Part shown: in pieces, positions 26,345 through 35,111 of the stretch
Position numbering within the stretch: the stretch's first letter is position 1
Layout of the letters: every line of letters begins with the position of its first letter
Assembly (NCBI RefSeq): GCF_003931565.1
Contig: NZ_RRYI01000003.1
Coordinates: 372,001 to 436,000 of the forward strand
Source: Caulobacter sp. 602-1
GTDB taxonomy: Bacteria; Pseudomonadota; Alphaproteobacteria; Caulobacterales; Caulobacteraceae
Direction of reading: 5' to 3'
Length of the DNA: 64,000 bases
Notes under the pieces: generated by a model
The model's input: the letters and a program-made list of their open reading frames with translations, nothing else
What the model was told of the DNA's origin: nothing
Database searches by the model: none
Translations under genes and position numbers: made by a program

Positions 26345-29300
26345 ATGCAGCGCAAGGTCCTGGTCGCGACGGTCGCGGCCGCTCCTCTCTTGGCCATGGG
26401 TTTCGCCGCGTCGGCCGAGACCACGGTCACCACCGCGCGGACGACGCCGATCGCCACCAGCACGGCTGCGGGCGCTACGACCGCCGACGACGTCCGGATC
26501 ACCGCCGACGGCTCGATCAAGCCGACCACCGCGGGCGCGATCGTCACCCTGGACAGCAATAACAAGGTGACCAACGCCGGCACCCTGCAGACCACGGGCG
26601 TCAACGACAGCGTCGGCGTGCTGGTCATCGGCGGCAAGACCGGTTCGCTGACCAACTCGCTGGCGATCACCCTGGACGAGGACTACACGCCGACCGACAG
26701 CGATTCGGACGGCGACCTGGACGGGGCCTTCGCCCAGGGGAACAATCGCTTCGGCATCCGGCTGACCAACGCCGGGACCTTCACCGGCGACATCATCAAC
26801 GACGCCACCGGCACGATCACGATCGAGGGCAACAACTCGGCCGGCATCCTGCTGGAAGGCCCGGTGGTCGGCAACGTCACCCACCTGGGCGCCTTGGGCG
26901 TGGTCGGCGACAACAGCTATGGCGTGAGGATCGCCGCGCCGGTCACCGGCAAGGTGACCATCGGCGGCACGTCCAACGTCCAGGGCACCAATTCCGTCGG
27001 CGTGGCGCTGGACTCGAACATCACCGGCGCGGTGAGTCTGCAGGGCAGCGTCTCGGCCACCGGCTATCGCTACACCTCGCGCCCGACGACGACGGACGCG
27101 CTGGGCAAGCTGGACGCCGACGACCTGCTGCAGGGCGGCCCGGCCGTCCGGATCGCCGGCGACGTGACCGGCGGCGTGCTGCTGCAAGGCGCCAACTACT
27201 CGTCCAAGGTCGGCGCGGACGGCAACACCGTCACGACAACGATCACCTCCAGCAACACCGGCTCTTCCAGCATCAGCGTCTTCGGCGCGGCTCCGGCCCT
27301 GCAGATCGGCTCGGCCACGCAGGACGTCACCCTGGGCGCGGTCGGCGCCGGCGACCTGGCCTACGGCCTGGTGGCCAAGGGGGCGATCGCCGCGGGGGGC
27401 GTCTATGACAAGGTCACCGCTACCGGCGTTTCGATCGGCGCGGGCGGCGGCAAGACCACCACCCTGACCAACGGCCTGCGCAACGACGGCACCGTCACGG
27501 CCACGACCTACGAAGCCGACGCCACCGGCCTGATCCTGAACTCGGGCGCCAGCGTCGGGGAAATCCGGAACCGCGGCTCGATCACGGCCACGGCGGGCTC
27601 GTACGCCGGCTCGGGCGTCACCGCCACGGCGCGGGCCGTGGTGCTGGGCGCGGGATCGAACACCACCGCCATCAACAACAGCGGCGCGCTGATCGCCACG
27701 CGCACCGGCGAGACCGGGGACGCGGTCGTCATCCTCGACCAGGCCGGCACGCTGAAGACCGTCACCAACACCGGCTCGCTGCGCGCGACCCTGTCGGCCC
27801 CGGCCTACAAGGCCGACGGCACGGCCGTGACCGTCACCGCCGGCGGCCAGGCGATCGCCCTGGACCTGCGCGCCAACAATTCGGGCGTGACCTTCACCCA
27901 GAAGGGTCCCACCGATTACACTTCGACCTCGACCTTCCCCAGCACCGACACCGTCACCAGCACCGACGCCACCAACACCACCCAGGCGCCGGTGACCATC
28001 GGCGACGTGCTGTTCGGCGGCGGCGATGACACCCTGAACCTGTGGAGCGGCACCCTGGTGGGCGCCATGTCGTTCGGGGCTGGCCAGGACCGCCTTTCGA
28101 TCGACGGCGGCGGCGTGGCCCTGGGCAAGCTGACGGACAGCGACGGCAAGCTCGACATCGCCGTGGCCAACGGCAGCCTGGGCATCGTCAACACCGACAC
28201 GATCAACGTCAGCAGCCTGACGGTCGGCGACAAGGGCAAGATCCTGTTCTCGGCCGATCCGGCCGCCGGCCTGAACACCAAGCTGGTGGTTTCGGGCGCG
28301 ACCAACATCGCCACCGGCGCCGAGCTGGGCATCCGCCTGGCCAATCTGGTCAAGCAGCCCACCACCTTCACGGTGATCGAGGGCAGCAACGTCAATGTCG
28401 GCACGATCGGCAACGGCCTGCTGGCCCAGTCGCCGTTCATGTACGTGGCCACCAGCCGCGCCGACACCAACAACGTCTATATCGACGTCCGCCAGAAGAC
28501 GGCCGCCGAGATCGGCCTGAATCGGGCCGAGACCGCGGCCTATGACGCCGTCTACCAGGCGCTGGGCAAGGATTCGGCCCTGGCCGGCACGTTCCTGAAC
28601 CAGACGACGCGAGACGCCTACCGCGACCTCTACGACCAGATGCTGCCCGACCAGGGCGAGGGCCTGTTCTCGGCCCTGCAGTCGGTCAACCAGCAGATCT
28701 CGCAGGCCACCATGTTCCGCCCCGATCCGGGCGACCGCTATGGCCCCGACAGTGTCTGGGTGCAGGAAATCACCTCGCTGACCCGGCGCGACACCAGCCA
28801 GACCTTGGGTTCGGACACCCAGGCGTTCGGCTTCGTGGCCGGCTATGAGGCCATGGGCGACGCCGGCGGCGCGCTGGGCCTGACCCTGGCCTATACCAGC
28901 GTCGAGGAACACGACACGGTCGCCAAGGTCGGCGAGCAGACCACCGCCTCGTTCGTCCAGACGGGGGCCTACTGGCGTCGTTCGGTCGGCGGCTGGCGCA
29001 TGAACGCCGGCGGCGGCCTGGGCTACGGCTTCTTCAAGGGCGACCGCCGTTTCATCGCGCCGGACGGCAACGCCGACGGGGTCGCCGACCTGATCCTGAA
29101 AAACACCGCCGACTGGAAGGGCCTGACGGCCAACGCGTTCGCTGGCGTCGCCTACGAGCAGAAGTTCGGCCGCTTCTTCGCCCGCCCCGAAGGCCGCCTG
29201 GACTATGTCTGGCTGCGCGAGGGCAAACGCGCCGAGGCCGGCGGCGGCGACGGATTCGACCTGACCGTCAACAAGCGCACCTCCAGCAACCTCAGCGGCG

Positions 29301-29593
29301 AGCTGGGCGTGGTGGTCGGCGCCGACTTCGGCAAGAATGTCTGGTGGCGTCCGGAATTGCGGGTCGGCTACCGCCAGACCCTGGCCGGTTCGGTCGGCGA
29401 CACGGTCGCGGCCTTCAAGGGCGGCAACCCGTTCACCCTGGCCGCGCTGAACGACAAGGACGGCGCGGTGACCGCCGGCTTCGCCCTGCGGGCCGGCACG
29501 CCGATGTCGTACCTGGGCATCGAAGGCGGCGTCGAGGCCACCAAGAAGCAGAAGCGCTACAATCTGCGTCTGGCCGGCCGGGCGATGTTCTAG
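26345..29593 (+). CDS. type V autotransporter, outer-membrane barrel with beta-helical passenger
   Basis: A 1082-residue secreted protein. The signal peptide spans residues 1-25 (ending 'GFAASAE'). The passenger (about 26-780) is Thr/Gly/Asn-rich with irregular repeats of the type 'ITNAGTF...IEGNNSAGILLE' and 'VVGDNSYGVRI', typical of a beta-solenoid surface protein. The autotransporter barrel occupies about 800-1082, starting near 'DSVWVQEITSLTRRD' and ending with the barrel signature Phe in 'RLAGRAMF'. Its job (adhesion, aggregation or surface display) cannot be read. ATG 26345 gives a clean signal peptide; an in-frame GTG sits four codons earlier. A terminator follows. Confidence 0.9.
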   Translation: MQRKVLVATVAAAPLLAMGFAASAETTVTTARTTPIATSTAAGATTADDVRITADGSIKPTTAGAIVTLDSNNKVTNAGTLQTTGVNDSVGVLVIGGKTGSLTNSLAITLDEDYTPTDSDSDGDLDGAFAQGNNRFGIRLTNAGTFTGDIINDATGTITIEGNNSAGILLEGPVVGNVTHLGALGVVGDNSYGVRIAAPVTGKVTIGGTSNVQGTNSVGVALDSNITGAVSLQGSVSATGYRYTSRPTTTDALGKLDADDLLQGGPAVRIAGDVTGGVLLQGANYSSKVGADGNTVTTTITSSNTGSSSISVFGAAPALQIGSATQDVTLGAVGAGDLAYGLVAKGAIAAGGVYDKVTATGVSIGAGGGKTTTLTNGLRNDGTVTATTYEADATGLILNSGASVGEIRNRGSITATAGSYAGSGVTATARAVVLGAGSNTTAINNSGALIATRTGETGDAVVILDQAGTLKTVTNTGSLRATLSAPAYKADGTAVTVTAGGQAIALDLRANNSGVTFTQKGPTDYTSTSTFPSTDTVTSTDATNTTQAPVTIGDVLFGGGDDTLNLWSGTLVGAMSFGAGQDRLSIDGGGVALGKLTDSDGKLDIAVANGSLGIVNTDTINVSSLTVGDKGKILFSADPAAGLNTKLVVSGATNIATGAELGIRLANLVKQPTTFTVIEGSNVNVGTIGNGLLAQSPFMYVATSRADTNNVYIDVRQKTAAEIGLNRAETAAYDAVYQALGKDSALAGTFLNQTTRDAYRDLYDQMLPDQGEGLFSALQSVNQQISQATMFRPDPGDRYGPDSVWVQEITSLTRRDTSQTLGSDTQAFGFVAGYEAMGDAGGALGLTLAYTSVEEHDTVAKVGEQTTASFVQTGAYWRRSVGGWRMNAGGGLGYGFFKGDRRFIAPDGNADGVADLILKNTADWKGLTANAFAGVAYEQKFGRFFARPEGRLDYVWLREGKRAEAGGGDGFDLTVNKRTSSNLSGELGVVVGADFGKNVWWRPELRVGYRQTLAGSVGDTVAAFKGGNPFTLAALNDKDGAVTAGFALRAGTPMSYLGIEGGVEATKKQKRYNLRLAGRAMF

Positions 29594-29630
29594 GGTCCAG
29601 CGGCCCCTCGCCATTCTCCGAGAAATGCCG

Positions 29631-29663
29631 AAAAGCCGTCACGGGAAACCGTGGCGGCTTTTT
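29631..29663 (+). terminator. intrinsic terminator of the autotransporter gene
   Basis: Twelve-base arms at 29633-29644 and 29649-29660 (one G-U pair) around a GAAA tetraloop, followed by five T residues (29659-29663). This is one of the clearest classical terminators in the window. Confidence 0.9.
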
Positions 29664-29856
29664 CCGTGAACGGAACTTTTACGGTTTAAACGTCTGATAA
29701 GGCTGAAGATTCGCAGCTTATTTCGCGACACTTTGCCGCGCCTGCAGAAAAACTCATGGCCGGTTTTCCTAAATCTCTATTCCAGAGCTAGGGATAATAA
29801 TCTTCCCTGGCTCGGCAGGTCGGCCCGCCCCGCGGCGCCGAGAGGGGACAGACACG

Positions 29857-31317
29857 ATGACCAAGACCTGTATCGCATTTCGCGTGGCGCTGATCGCCGG
29901 CGCGTCTCTGCTGGCCACGGCCGGCGCCGCATCCGCTCAGGACGCCGCGCCGCGCTCGCCCGCCGAGGCCGAGGCGCGCATCGCCGCGCTGGAAGCCCAG
30001 CTGGCGACCCTGGCCCAGCAAGTCGCCGACCTGAAGGCCGCGACCGCCGCCAGCCTCAAGGACGTTCGCGCCGCCCAGAGCGCCACCACCGTCAGCATCG
30101 CCGCCGGCAAGCCGACCATCGCCTCCGGCGACGGCGCCTTCAGCGCCACGATCCACGCGGTGATGCAGCTCGACGCCGCCCAGTACTATCAGGACAAGGG
30201 CCTGCCCGCCGTGCTGGGCAACGCCCGCGACCTCAACAGCGGGACCAACTTCCGCCGCGCCCGCATCGGCGTCGACGGCAAGTTCTACAAGAACTTCGAA
30301 TACAACGCCCTGCTCGACTTCGGCGGCGCCGGCACGGATGGCCAGGGCGCGCTGCAGGAGCTGTGGGTCCAGTACAACTACGCCCCGTTCAAGGTCCGCG
30401 CCGGCGCCTTCGCCCCGAACCTTGGCCTCGAGGACGCGGCCTCGACCAACGGCTCGCTGTTCCCCGAACGCCCGTCGGGCTCGGAACTGGCCCGCGGCCT
30501 GGCCGGCGCCGACAGGCGCATCGCCCTGCAGGGTCAAGCCCTGGGCGAGCGCTGGCTGCTGTCGGGCGCGATCACCGGCGCCAAGGCCGGCGACGGCCAG
30601 ACTTTCGACGAGCAGTTGGGCTATCTGGGCCGCGTCGCCTTCGTGCCGTTCAAGGGTCCCGACTGGCTGGTCCATGTCGGCGCCAACGCCAGCAAGGTCG
30701 TGACCCCGGCCCAGACCGCCGTCGGCGGCGCCTATAACGTCGCCGTCAGCGACCGTCCTGAACTGCGCGTCGATGGGACGCAGCTGATCACGACCGGCGC
30801 GATCGACTCAACCGGCGCCCGCCACTACGGATTCGAGGCCGCCGCCCAGAAGAAGAACCTTCTGATCCAGGGCGAATATTTCGATATCGCCATCGACCGC
30901 CGCAACCCGGCGAGCGGAGCCACCGATCCGAAGTTCAAGGCCTGGTACGTCGAAGGCTCGTGGGTGCTGACCGGCGAGGCCCGCCGGTACAACGCCAACA
31001 ACTTCGCGTTCGACGCCCCGGCCATCGCCCACCCGTTCGACCCGAAGAAGCGCCAGTGGGGCGCCTGGGAACTGGCGGCGCGCTACTCGGTCGCCGACCT
31101 GAACTATCACGAGCGGGCCACCCTGGCCGCCGACCGCGTCCGCGGCGGCGAGCAGAAGATCACCACCATCGGGATCAACTGGTTCCCCAACCCGGTGACC
31201 AAGTTCTCGCTGGGCTACTACGACGTCTCGATCGATCGCCTCGACCCGGCCGGCGGCGCCGTTCCGCTGAGCCAGGACTACCAGGTCGTCAACCTCCGAA
31301 GCCAGTACGCGTTCTAA
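29857..31317 (+). CDS. OprO/OprP-type phosphate/polyphosphate-selective porin
   Basis: A 486-residue outer-membrane porin. The signal peptide is residues 1-27 (ending 'GAASAQ'). A periplasmic coiled-coil segment, 'RIAALEAQLATLAQQVADLK' (about 41-60), precedes the 16-strand-type barrel, which includes 'FRRARIGVDGKFYKNFEY', 'QYNYAPFKVRAGAFAPNL' and the final '...NLRSQYAF'. The OprP family favours phosphate or other anions. Being near phoR/pst and directly before a sulfate-binding protein gene, it could admit either phosphate or sulfate. No Pho box was found in its 263-base upstream region. The start ATG follows an AGGGGAC ribosome site. Confidence 0.85.
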   Translation: MTKTCIAFRVALIAGASLLATAGAASAQDAAPRSPAEAEARIAALEAQLATLAQQVADLKAATAASLKDVRAAQSATTVSIAAGKPTIASGDGAFSATIHAVMQLDAAQYYQDKGLPAVLGNARDLNSGTNFRRARIGVDGKFYKNFEYNALLDFGGAGTDGQGALQELWVQYNYAPFKVRAGAFAPNLGLEDAASTNGSLFPERPSGSELARGLAGADRRIALQGQALGERWLLSGAITGAKAGDGQTFDEQLGYLGRVAFVPFKGPDWLVHVGANASKVVTPAQTAVGGAYNVAVSDRPELRVDGTQLITTGAIDSTGARHYGFEAAAQKKNLLIQGEYFDIAIDRRNPASGATDPKFKAWYVEGSWVLTGEARRYNANNFAFDAPAIAHPFDPKKRQWGAWELAARYSVADLNYHERATLAADRVRGGEQKITTIGINWFPNPVTKFSLGYYDVSIDRLDPAGGAVPLSQDYQVVNLRSQYAF

Positions 31318-31324
31318 CCCGGTC

Positions 31325-31349
31325 GGCGCGGCCTCTTCGGGGCCGCGCC
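31325..31349 (+). terminator. hairpin between porin and sulfate-binding protein genes
   Basis: A perfect nine-base stem (31325-31333 with 31341-31349, GGCGCGGCC / GGCCGCGCC) seven bases after the porin stop, with no U-run. It may partly terminate or stabilise porin mRNA while the downstream gene is still read at a lower level. Confidence 0.5.
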
Positions 31350-31392
31350 GGCTCCTCCTATACTTGGAAGACCTCCAGAAAGGATCGTCTCG

Positions 31393-32433
31393 ATGAGCGA
31401 CTTCACCCAGGCTCCGACTCGCAGAGGTCTTCTGGCCGGCGCCGGCGCGAGCGCCGCCGCGCTGGCGATGGGTGGTGGTTCGGCCTTCGCCCAGGCCAAG
31501 CCCGTCACCCTGCTGAACGTCAGCTACGATCCGACGCGCGAGCTCTACAAGGACGTCAACGCGGCCTACGCCAAATACTGGAAAGAGAGAGTCGGCCAGA
31601 CCCTGGTGATCAACCAGAGCCACGGCGGTTCGGGCAAGCAGGCCCGCTCGGTGATCGACGGCCTGCAGGCCGACGTCGTCACGCTGGCGCTGGCCTACGA
31701 CATCGACGAGATCGCCGCGAGGGCCAGGCTGCTGCCCGCCAACTGGCAGTCGCGCCTGCCGCAGAACTCCACGCCCTACACCTCGACCATCGTGTTCCTG
31801 GTACGCAAGGGCAATCCCTGGAAGATCAAGGACTGGGGCGACCTGGTGAAGCCGGGCATCGACGTGATCACCCCCAACCCGAAGACCTCGGGCGGCGCGC
31901 GCTGGAACTACCTCGCCGCCTGGGCCTGGGCCCTGAAGCAGCCGGGCGGCAATCCCGCCAAGGCCGAGGCCTTCGTAAAGACCCTGTTCGAGCACGTGCC
32001 CGTCCTGGACACCGGCGCCCGCGGCGCCACCACCAGCTTCACCCAGCGCGGCCTGGGCGACGTGCTGCTGGCCTGGGAAAACGAGGCCTACCTCGCCCAG
32101 GACGAACTGCCCGGCAAGTTCGACATCGTCTATCCCAGCCTGTCGATCCTGGCCGAACCCCCGGTCGCCCTGGTCGACAAGAACGTCGATCGCCACAAGA
32201 CCCGCACTGTCGCAGAAGGCTATCTGAACTTCCTGTACAGCCCGCTGGCGCAGGAGCTGATCGCCAAAAACTACTACCGTCCGCGCAACGCCGACGTGGC
32301 GGCCAAGTACGCAGCCCGCTTCAGGAAGATCCCGCTGGTCACGATCGACGACACCTTCGGCGGCTGGAAGAAGGCCCAGGCCACGCATTTCGCCGACGGC
32401 GGCGTGTTCGACCGCATCTATCAGCCGAAGTAA
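31393..32433 (+). CDS. sulfate ABC transporter periplasmic binding protein (CysP/Sbp-like)
   Basis: A 346-residue exported solute-binding protein. The N-terminus '[19 protein letters not shown]' looks like a Tat signal with its twin arginines, cleaved near 'AFAQA'. Mature sequence features typical of sulfate-binding proteins include '[17 protein letters not shown]', '[19 protein letters not shown]', '[21 protein letters not shown]' and '[22 protein letters not shown]'. It would deliver sulfate or thiosulfate to CysTWA permeases, but none of those genes are in the window, so it is an orphan at this location. It follows the anion porin after a hairpin, suggesting linked outer- and inner-compartment anion uptake. 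Confidence 0.9.
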   Translation: MSDFTQAPTRRGLLAGAGASAAALAMGGGSAFAQAKPVTLLNVSYDPTRELYKDVNAAYAKYWKERVGQTLVINQSHGGSGKQARSVIDGLQADVVTLALAYDIDEIAARARLLPANWQSRLPQNSTPYTSTIVFLVRKGNPWKIKDWGDLVKPGIDVITPNPKTSGGARWNYLAAWAWALKQPGGNPAKAEAFVKTLFEHVPVLDTGARGATTSFTQRGLGDVLLAWENEAYLAQDELPGKFDIVYPSLSILAEPPVALVDKNVDRHKTRTVAEGYLNFLYSPLAQELIAKNYYRPRNADVAAKYAARFRKIPLVTIDDTFGGWKKAQATHFADGGVFDRIYQPK

Positions 32434-32578
32434 CGCCCTTCGACGGCCCCGCCGCTCCGGGAAGCGCGAAGGGGGCGTCGGATCGCGCGGCGACTATCCT
32501 CCCCAGTTCGCCGCGCTCGACGGCGGAGATCCAGCCATCGGATCTCCGCCGTTCACGTTTCCGGCGCGACCTATGTTG

Positions 32579-32603
32579 GGAACTCGACACGATCGGGTAC
32601 GTT
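32579..32603 (+). promoter_or_regulatory. EcfG/SigT general-stress promoter for the kinase-receiver pair
   Basis: GGAAC at 32579-32583, a 16-base spacer and CGTT at 32600-32603 match the alphaproteobacterial EcfG consensus (GGAAC-N16/17-CGTT) exactly. Transcription would start near 32610, about 30 bases before the kinase ATG at 32640. Confidence 0.85.
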
Positions 32604-32639
32604 GAGCGTCCACGGGGCGGTGGGAGCTTGGCCTTAGGC

Positions 32640-33353
32640 ATGAACGACATTTCGGAACCGGCGCGCGACACAGGCCAGGGCGCGGCCCGCAGTCCCGAGG
32701 ACCTCGAAGCGATCATCGAGGCCCGCACCCGCGCGCTGACCGAGGCGCTGGAACAGAAGACCGCCCTGCTCCACGAGGTGGACCATCGGGTCAAGAACAA
32801 CCTCCAGCTCATCTCCAGTCTGCTGCTTTTGCAGAACCGCCGGGTGACCGACCCCGCGCTGAAGGCTTCGCTGCGCGGCATGCTGGGTCGGGTCAACGCC
32901 ATAGCCACCGTCCATCGACGCCTGTTCCAGAGCGAGGATGTCGAGCGCTTCGACGTCTCGGCCTTCATCCGCGACATGGTCGCCGACCTGATGGGTTCGG
33001 CCGGCCGCGACGACATCCGCATCGAACTGGATCTGGAGCGCGTCGAGATCCCCGCCGCCAAGGCCGCGCCGTTCGCCCTGGTGGTCAACGAGTTGCTGAC
33101 AAACGCGCTGCGGCACGGCTTCCCCGAGGGCCGCGGCGGCCGAATCTTCGTCGGCGTTCGCCGCCAGGAGGGCGAATTCCGGATCGAAATCGCCGACGAC
33201 GGCGTTGGGCTCGATAAGGACACCACGCCATCCGGCTTCGGCCTCACCATCGTCCAGCTGCTTTGCCAGCAGCTCAAGGCCAAGAGTGAGACCACCGACG
33301 CCGAACCCGGCGCCCGCATAATCGTTTCGCTGCCGGTTAACGGCGCGCACTAG
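32640..33353 (+). CDS. HisKA_2-family histidine kinase, LovK-like but without a LOV domain
   Basis: A 237-residue soluble kinase. A short helical N-terminus (residues 18-44) leads directly into the HisKA_2 phosphoacceptor box 'LLHEVDHRVKNNLQLISSLL', with likely phospho-His49, and a HATPase domain (about 130-235) showing 'VVNELLTNALRHGFPEG', 'IEIADDGVGLDKD' and 'GFGLTIVQLLCQQL'. The following gene encodes a single-domain receiver, and the order of surrounding genes matches what I recall for lovK-lovR in C. crescentus. LovK there is about 368 residues with an N-terminal blue-light LOV domain; that whole domain is absent here. It is probably part of general-stress control, given the EcfG promoter. 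Confidence 0.85.
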   Translation: MNDISEPARDTGQGAARSPEDLEAIIEARTRALTEALEQKTALLHEVDHRVKNNLQLISSLLLLQNRRVTDPALKASLRGMLGRVNAIATVHRRLFQSEDVERFDVSAFIRDMVADLMGSAGRDDIRIELDLERVEIPAAKAAPFALVVNELLTNALRHGFPEGRGGRIFVGVRRQEGEFRIEIADDGVGLDKDTTPSGFGLTIVQLLCQQLKAKSETTDAEPGARIIVSLPVNGAH

Positions 33354-33368
33354 AAGGACAGTTTCAGT

Positions 33369-33836
33369 ATGACCGGGCGTGCGCTCGACGTGTTGATCGT
33401 GGAGGACGAGATGCTCCTCGCGATCGAGCTCGAACATCTTGTCGAGGAGGTGGGTTGCCACTCGCTCGGCTGCGCCATGAGCTCCGAGGAAGCCGTCGAT
33501 CTCGCCAAGAAACTGAACCCCGACCTCGCCCTCGTCGACGTCCACCTCAGCGACGGCCCGACCGGGGTCGAGGTGGCCCGCAAGATCTCGAGCGACTGCG
33601 GCGGCGTGGCTTTGTTCATGACCGCCAACGTCAAGCGCCTGCCCGAAGACTACGCCGGCGCCTGCGGCGTGATCGGCAAGCCCTATTCCGAGCATGGCGT
33701 GAGGACGGCGCTGTCTTACCTCACCTACTGCCTGACCGAGGGCCACGCGCCCGGCCCCGTGCCCGTGGGCCTGACCCTGGCCCCGGCCTATGCCGAACTC
33801 TGGGGCCTGACCGACCTGACGCCGAAAAGCGCCTGA
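33369..33836 (+). CDS. lovR: single-domain response regulator, LovR-like
   Basis: A 155-residue receiver with no output domain. The acidic pocket is 'LIVEDEM' (residues 9-15), phospho-acceptor Asp57 lies in 'LALVDVHLSDG', and the switch region 'LFMTANVKRLP' and 'GVIGKPYS' follow. Short receivers of this kind (LovR, SdrG) act as phosphate sinks or modulators upstream of PhyR in the general stress response. It starts 15 bases after the kinase gene with a good AAGGACAG ribosome site and shares its EcfG promoter. The symbol is given by neighbourhood and family likeness; a C-terminal tail of about 25 residues extends past the receiver. Confidence 0.8.
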   Translation: MTGRALDVLIVEDEMLLAIELEHLVEEVGCHSLGCAMSSEEAVDLAKKLNPDLALVDVHLSDGPTGVEVARKISSDCGGVALFMTANVKRLPEDYAGACGVIGKPYSEHGVRTALSYLTYCLTEGHAPGPVPVGLTLAPAYAELWGLTDLTPKSA

Positions 33837-34108
33837 TGGCCGCGCCGCCCGTCGCCGCCGTCGTCGGCACGGCGGCCGCCCTGTTGTCGATCACCAGCTT
33901 CGCCCCGCAGATCATCAAGATCTGGAGGGAGAAGGACGCCTCGTCCGTTTCGCTGCGCACCTACGTCGTCACCGTGACCGGCTTCGCCTGCTGGATCGCG
34001 TACGGACTCCTGCTCAAGGCCTGGCCGGTGATCGCCTCCAACACCGCCTGCCTGCTGATGTCCGGCGCGGTGCTGGCCATGAAGTGGCGGTTCGACCACA
34101 AGACCTGA
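33836..34108 (+). CDS. SemiSWEET-type PQ-loop transporter
   Basis: A 90-residue protein with three membrane helices. The first contains the PQ-loop motif 'TSFAPQIIKIWREKDASSVS' (residues 22-41), characteristic of bacterial SemiSWEET sugar uniporters, which work as dimers. The helix-3 region 'ASNTACLLMSGAVLAMKW' fits. The ATG overlaps the TGA of lovR by one base, so translation is coupled and the gene lies within the stress-controlled transcript. Sugar specificity is unknown. Confidence 0.85.
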   Translation: MAAPPVAAVVGTAAALLSITSFAPQIIKIWREKDASSVSLRTYVVTVTGFACWIAYGLLLKAWPVIASNTACLLMSGAVLAMKWRFDHKT

Positions 34109-34196
34109 GGCCCCCCTTTTTGGTGACAGGGGGGGCGGGGTCCGCTATCGAGGCGCGCCTATTTCCGCATCCCAACTTGCTTGAGGGACAGTCGCC

Positions 34197-35111
34197 TTGA
34201 CCGAAGCCGCCGAGGAAGCCGGCTGGGCCACCGCCAAGACCCTGGCCGAGGCCCTGCCCTACATCCAGATCTACGACCGCGAGACGGTGGTGATCAAATA
34301 CGGCGGTCACGCCATGGGCCAGGAAGAGGTGGCCAAGGTCTTCGCCGCCGACGCGGTGCTGCTGAAGCTGCTGGGCGTCCATCCGGTGGTGGTGCACGGC
34401 GGCGGTCCGCAGATCAGCCGCATGCTGGACAAGGCCGGCGTCAAGTCGACCTTCGTGGACGGCCTGCGCGTCACGGACGAAGCCACCATGGAAGTGGCCG
34501 AGATGGTCCTGTCGGGCGCGATCAACAAGGAAATCGCCAACTGGATCACCCTGGCCGGCGCCGAGGCCGACGTGCGCGGCGTGGGCCTGTCGGGCAAGGA
34601 CGCCCGGATGATCACCGCCGAGAAGGTGACCCGCACCAAGCGCGATCCCGACAGCAACATCGAGCAGGTCGTCGACCTGGGCTTCGTGGGCGAGCCGACC
34701 AAGATCGATCCGCACATCATCCAGGCGCTGCTGACCTCGGAAACCGACTACATCCCGGTCATCGCCCCGATCGGCGTCTCGACCGACGGCCAGACCTACA
34801 ACATCAACGCCGACACCGTCGCCGGCGCCCTGGCCGGGGCGCTGAAGGCCAAGCGGATGCTGATGCTGACCGACATCGCCGGCGTGCTGGATGGTGAAGG
34901 CCAGTTGATCCGTCAGATGACCATCGACGAGGCGCGCGGCCTGATCGAGAGCGGCGTGGCCAGCGGCGGCATGATCCCCAAGCTGGAAAACGCCATCCAC
35001 GCCGTGGAATCGGGCGTCGAAGCCGTCGTCATCCTGGACGGTCGCCGCCCGCACGCCATGCTGGTCGAACTGTTCAGCGAACACGGCGCGGGAACGCTGA
35101 TCTCGCGCTGA
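34197..35111 (+). CDS. argB: N-acetylglutamate kinase
   Basis: A 304-residue amino acid kinase that phosphorylates N-acetylglutamate in arginine biosynthesis. It has '[11 protein letters not shown]' (residues 31-41), '[20 protein letters not shown]' (63-82), '[14 protein letters not shown]' and '[20 protein letters not shown]' near 205. The C-terminal '[20 protein letters not shown]' and arginine-sensitive type features are present. The start is TTG at 34197 with GAGGGA eight bases upstream. It overlaps the next gene by one base (TGATG). A C-run/G-run hairpin at 34110-34136 lies between the SemiSWEET gene and argB. Confidence 0.96.
   Translation: MTEAAEEAGWATAKTLAEALPYIQIYDRETVVIKYGGHAMGQEEVAKVFAADAVLLKLLGVHPVVVHGGGPQISRMLDKAGVKSTFVDGLRVTDEATMEVAEMVLSGAINKEIANWITLAGAEADVRGVGLSGKDARMITAEKVTRTKRDPDSNIEQVVDLGFVGEPTKIDPHIIQALLTSETDYIPVIAPIGVSTDGQTYNINADTVAGALAGALKAKRMLMLTDIAGVLDGEGQLIRQMTIDEARGLIESGVASGGMIPKLENAIHAVESGVEAVVILDGRRPHAMLVELFSEHGAGTLISR

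Noticed and set aside
26279..29614. A 1111-codon open frame on the minus strand across the autotransporter gene
   Set aside because: It is the antisense shadow of a GC-rich coding gene: composition is Gly/Ala/Arg/Asp/Val-rich without domains, and the plus-strand frame has a signal peptide, repeats and a barrel.
29661..29700. GGAAC ... CGTC upstream of the porin as an EcfG promoter
   Set aside because: The spacing is 14 rather than 16-17 bases and the -10 does not match.
34110..34136. CCCCCC / GGGGGGG stem before argB as an arginine attenuator
   Set aside because: No leader peptide with Arg codons is present; it is most likely the end of the preceding SemiSWEET transcript.
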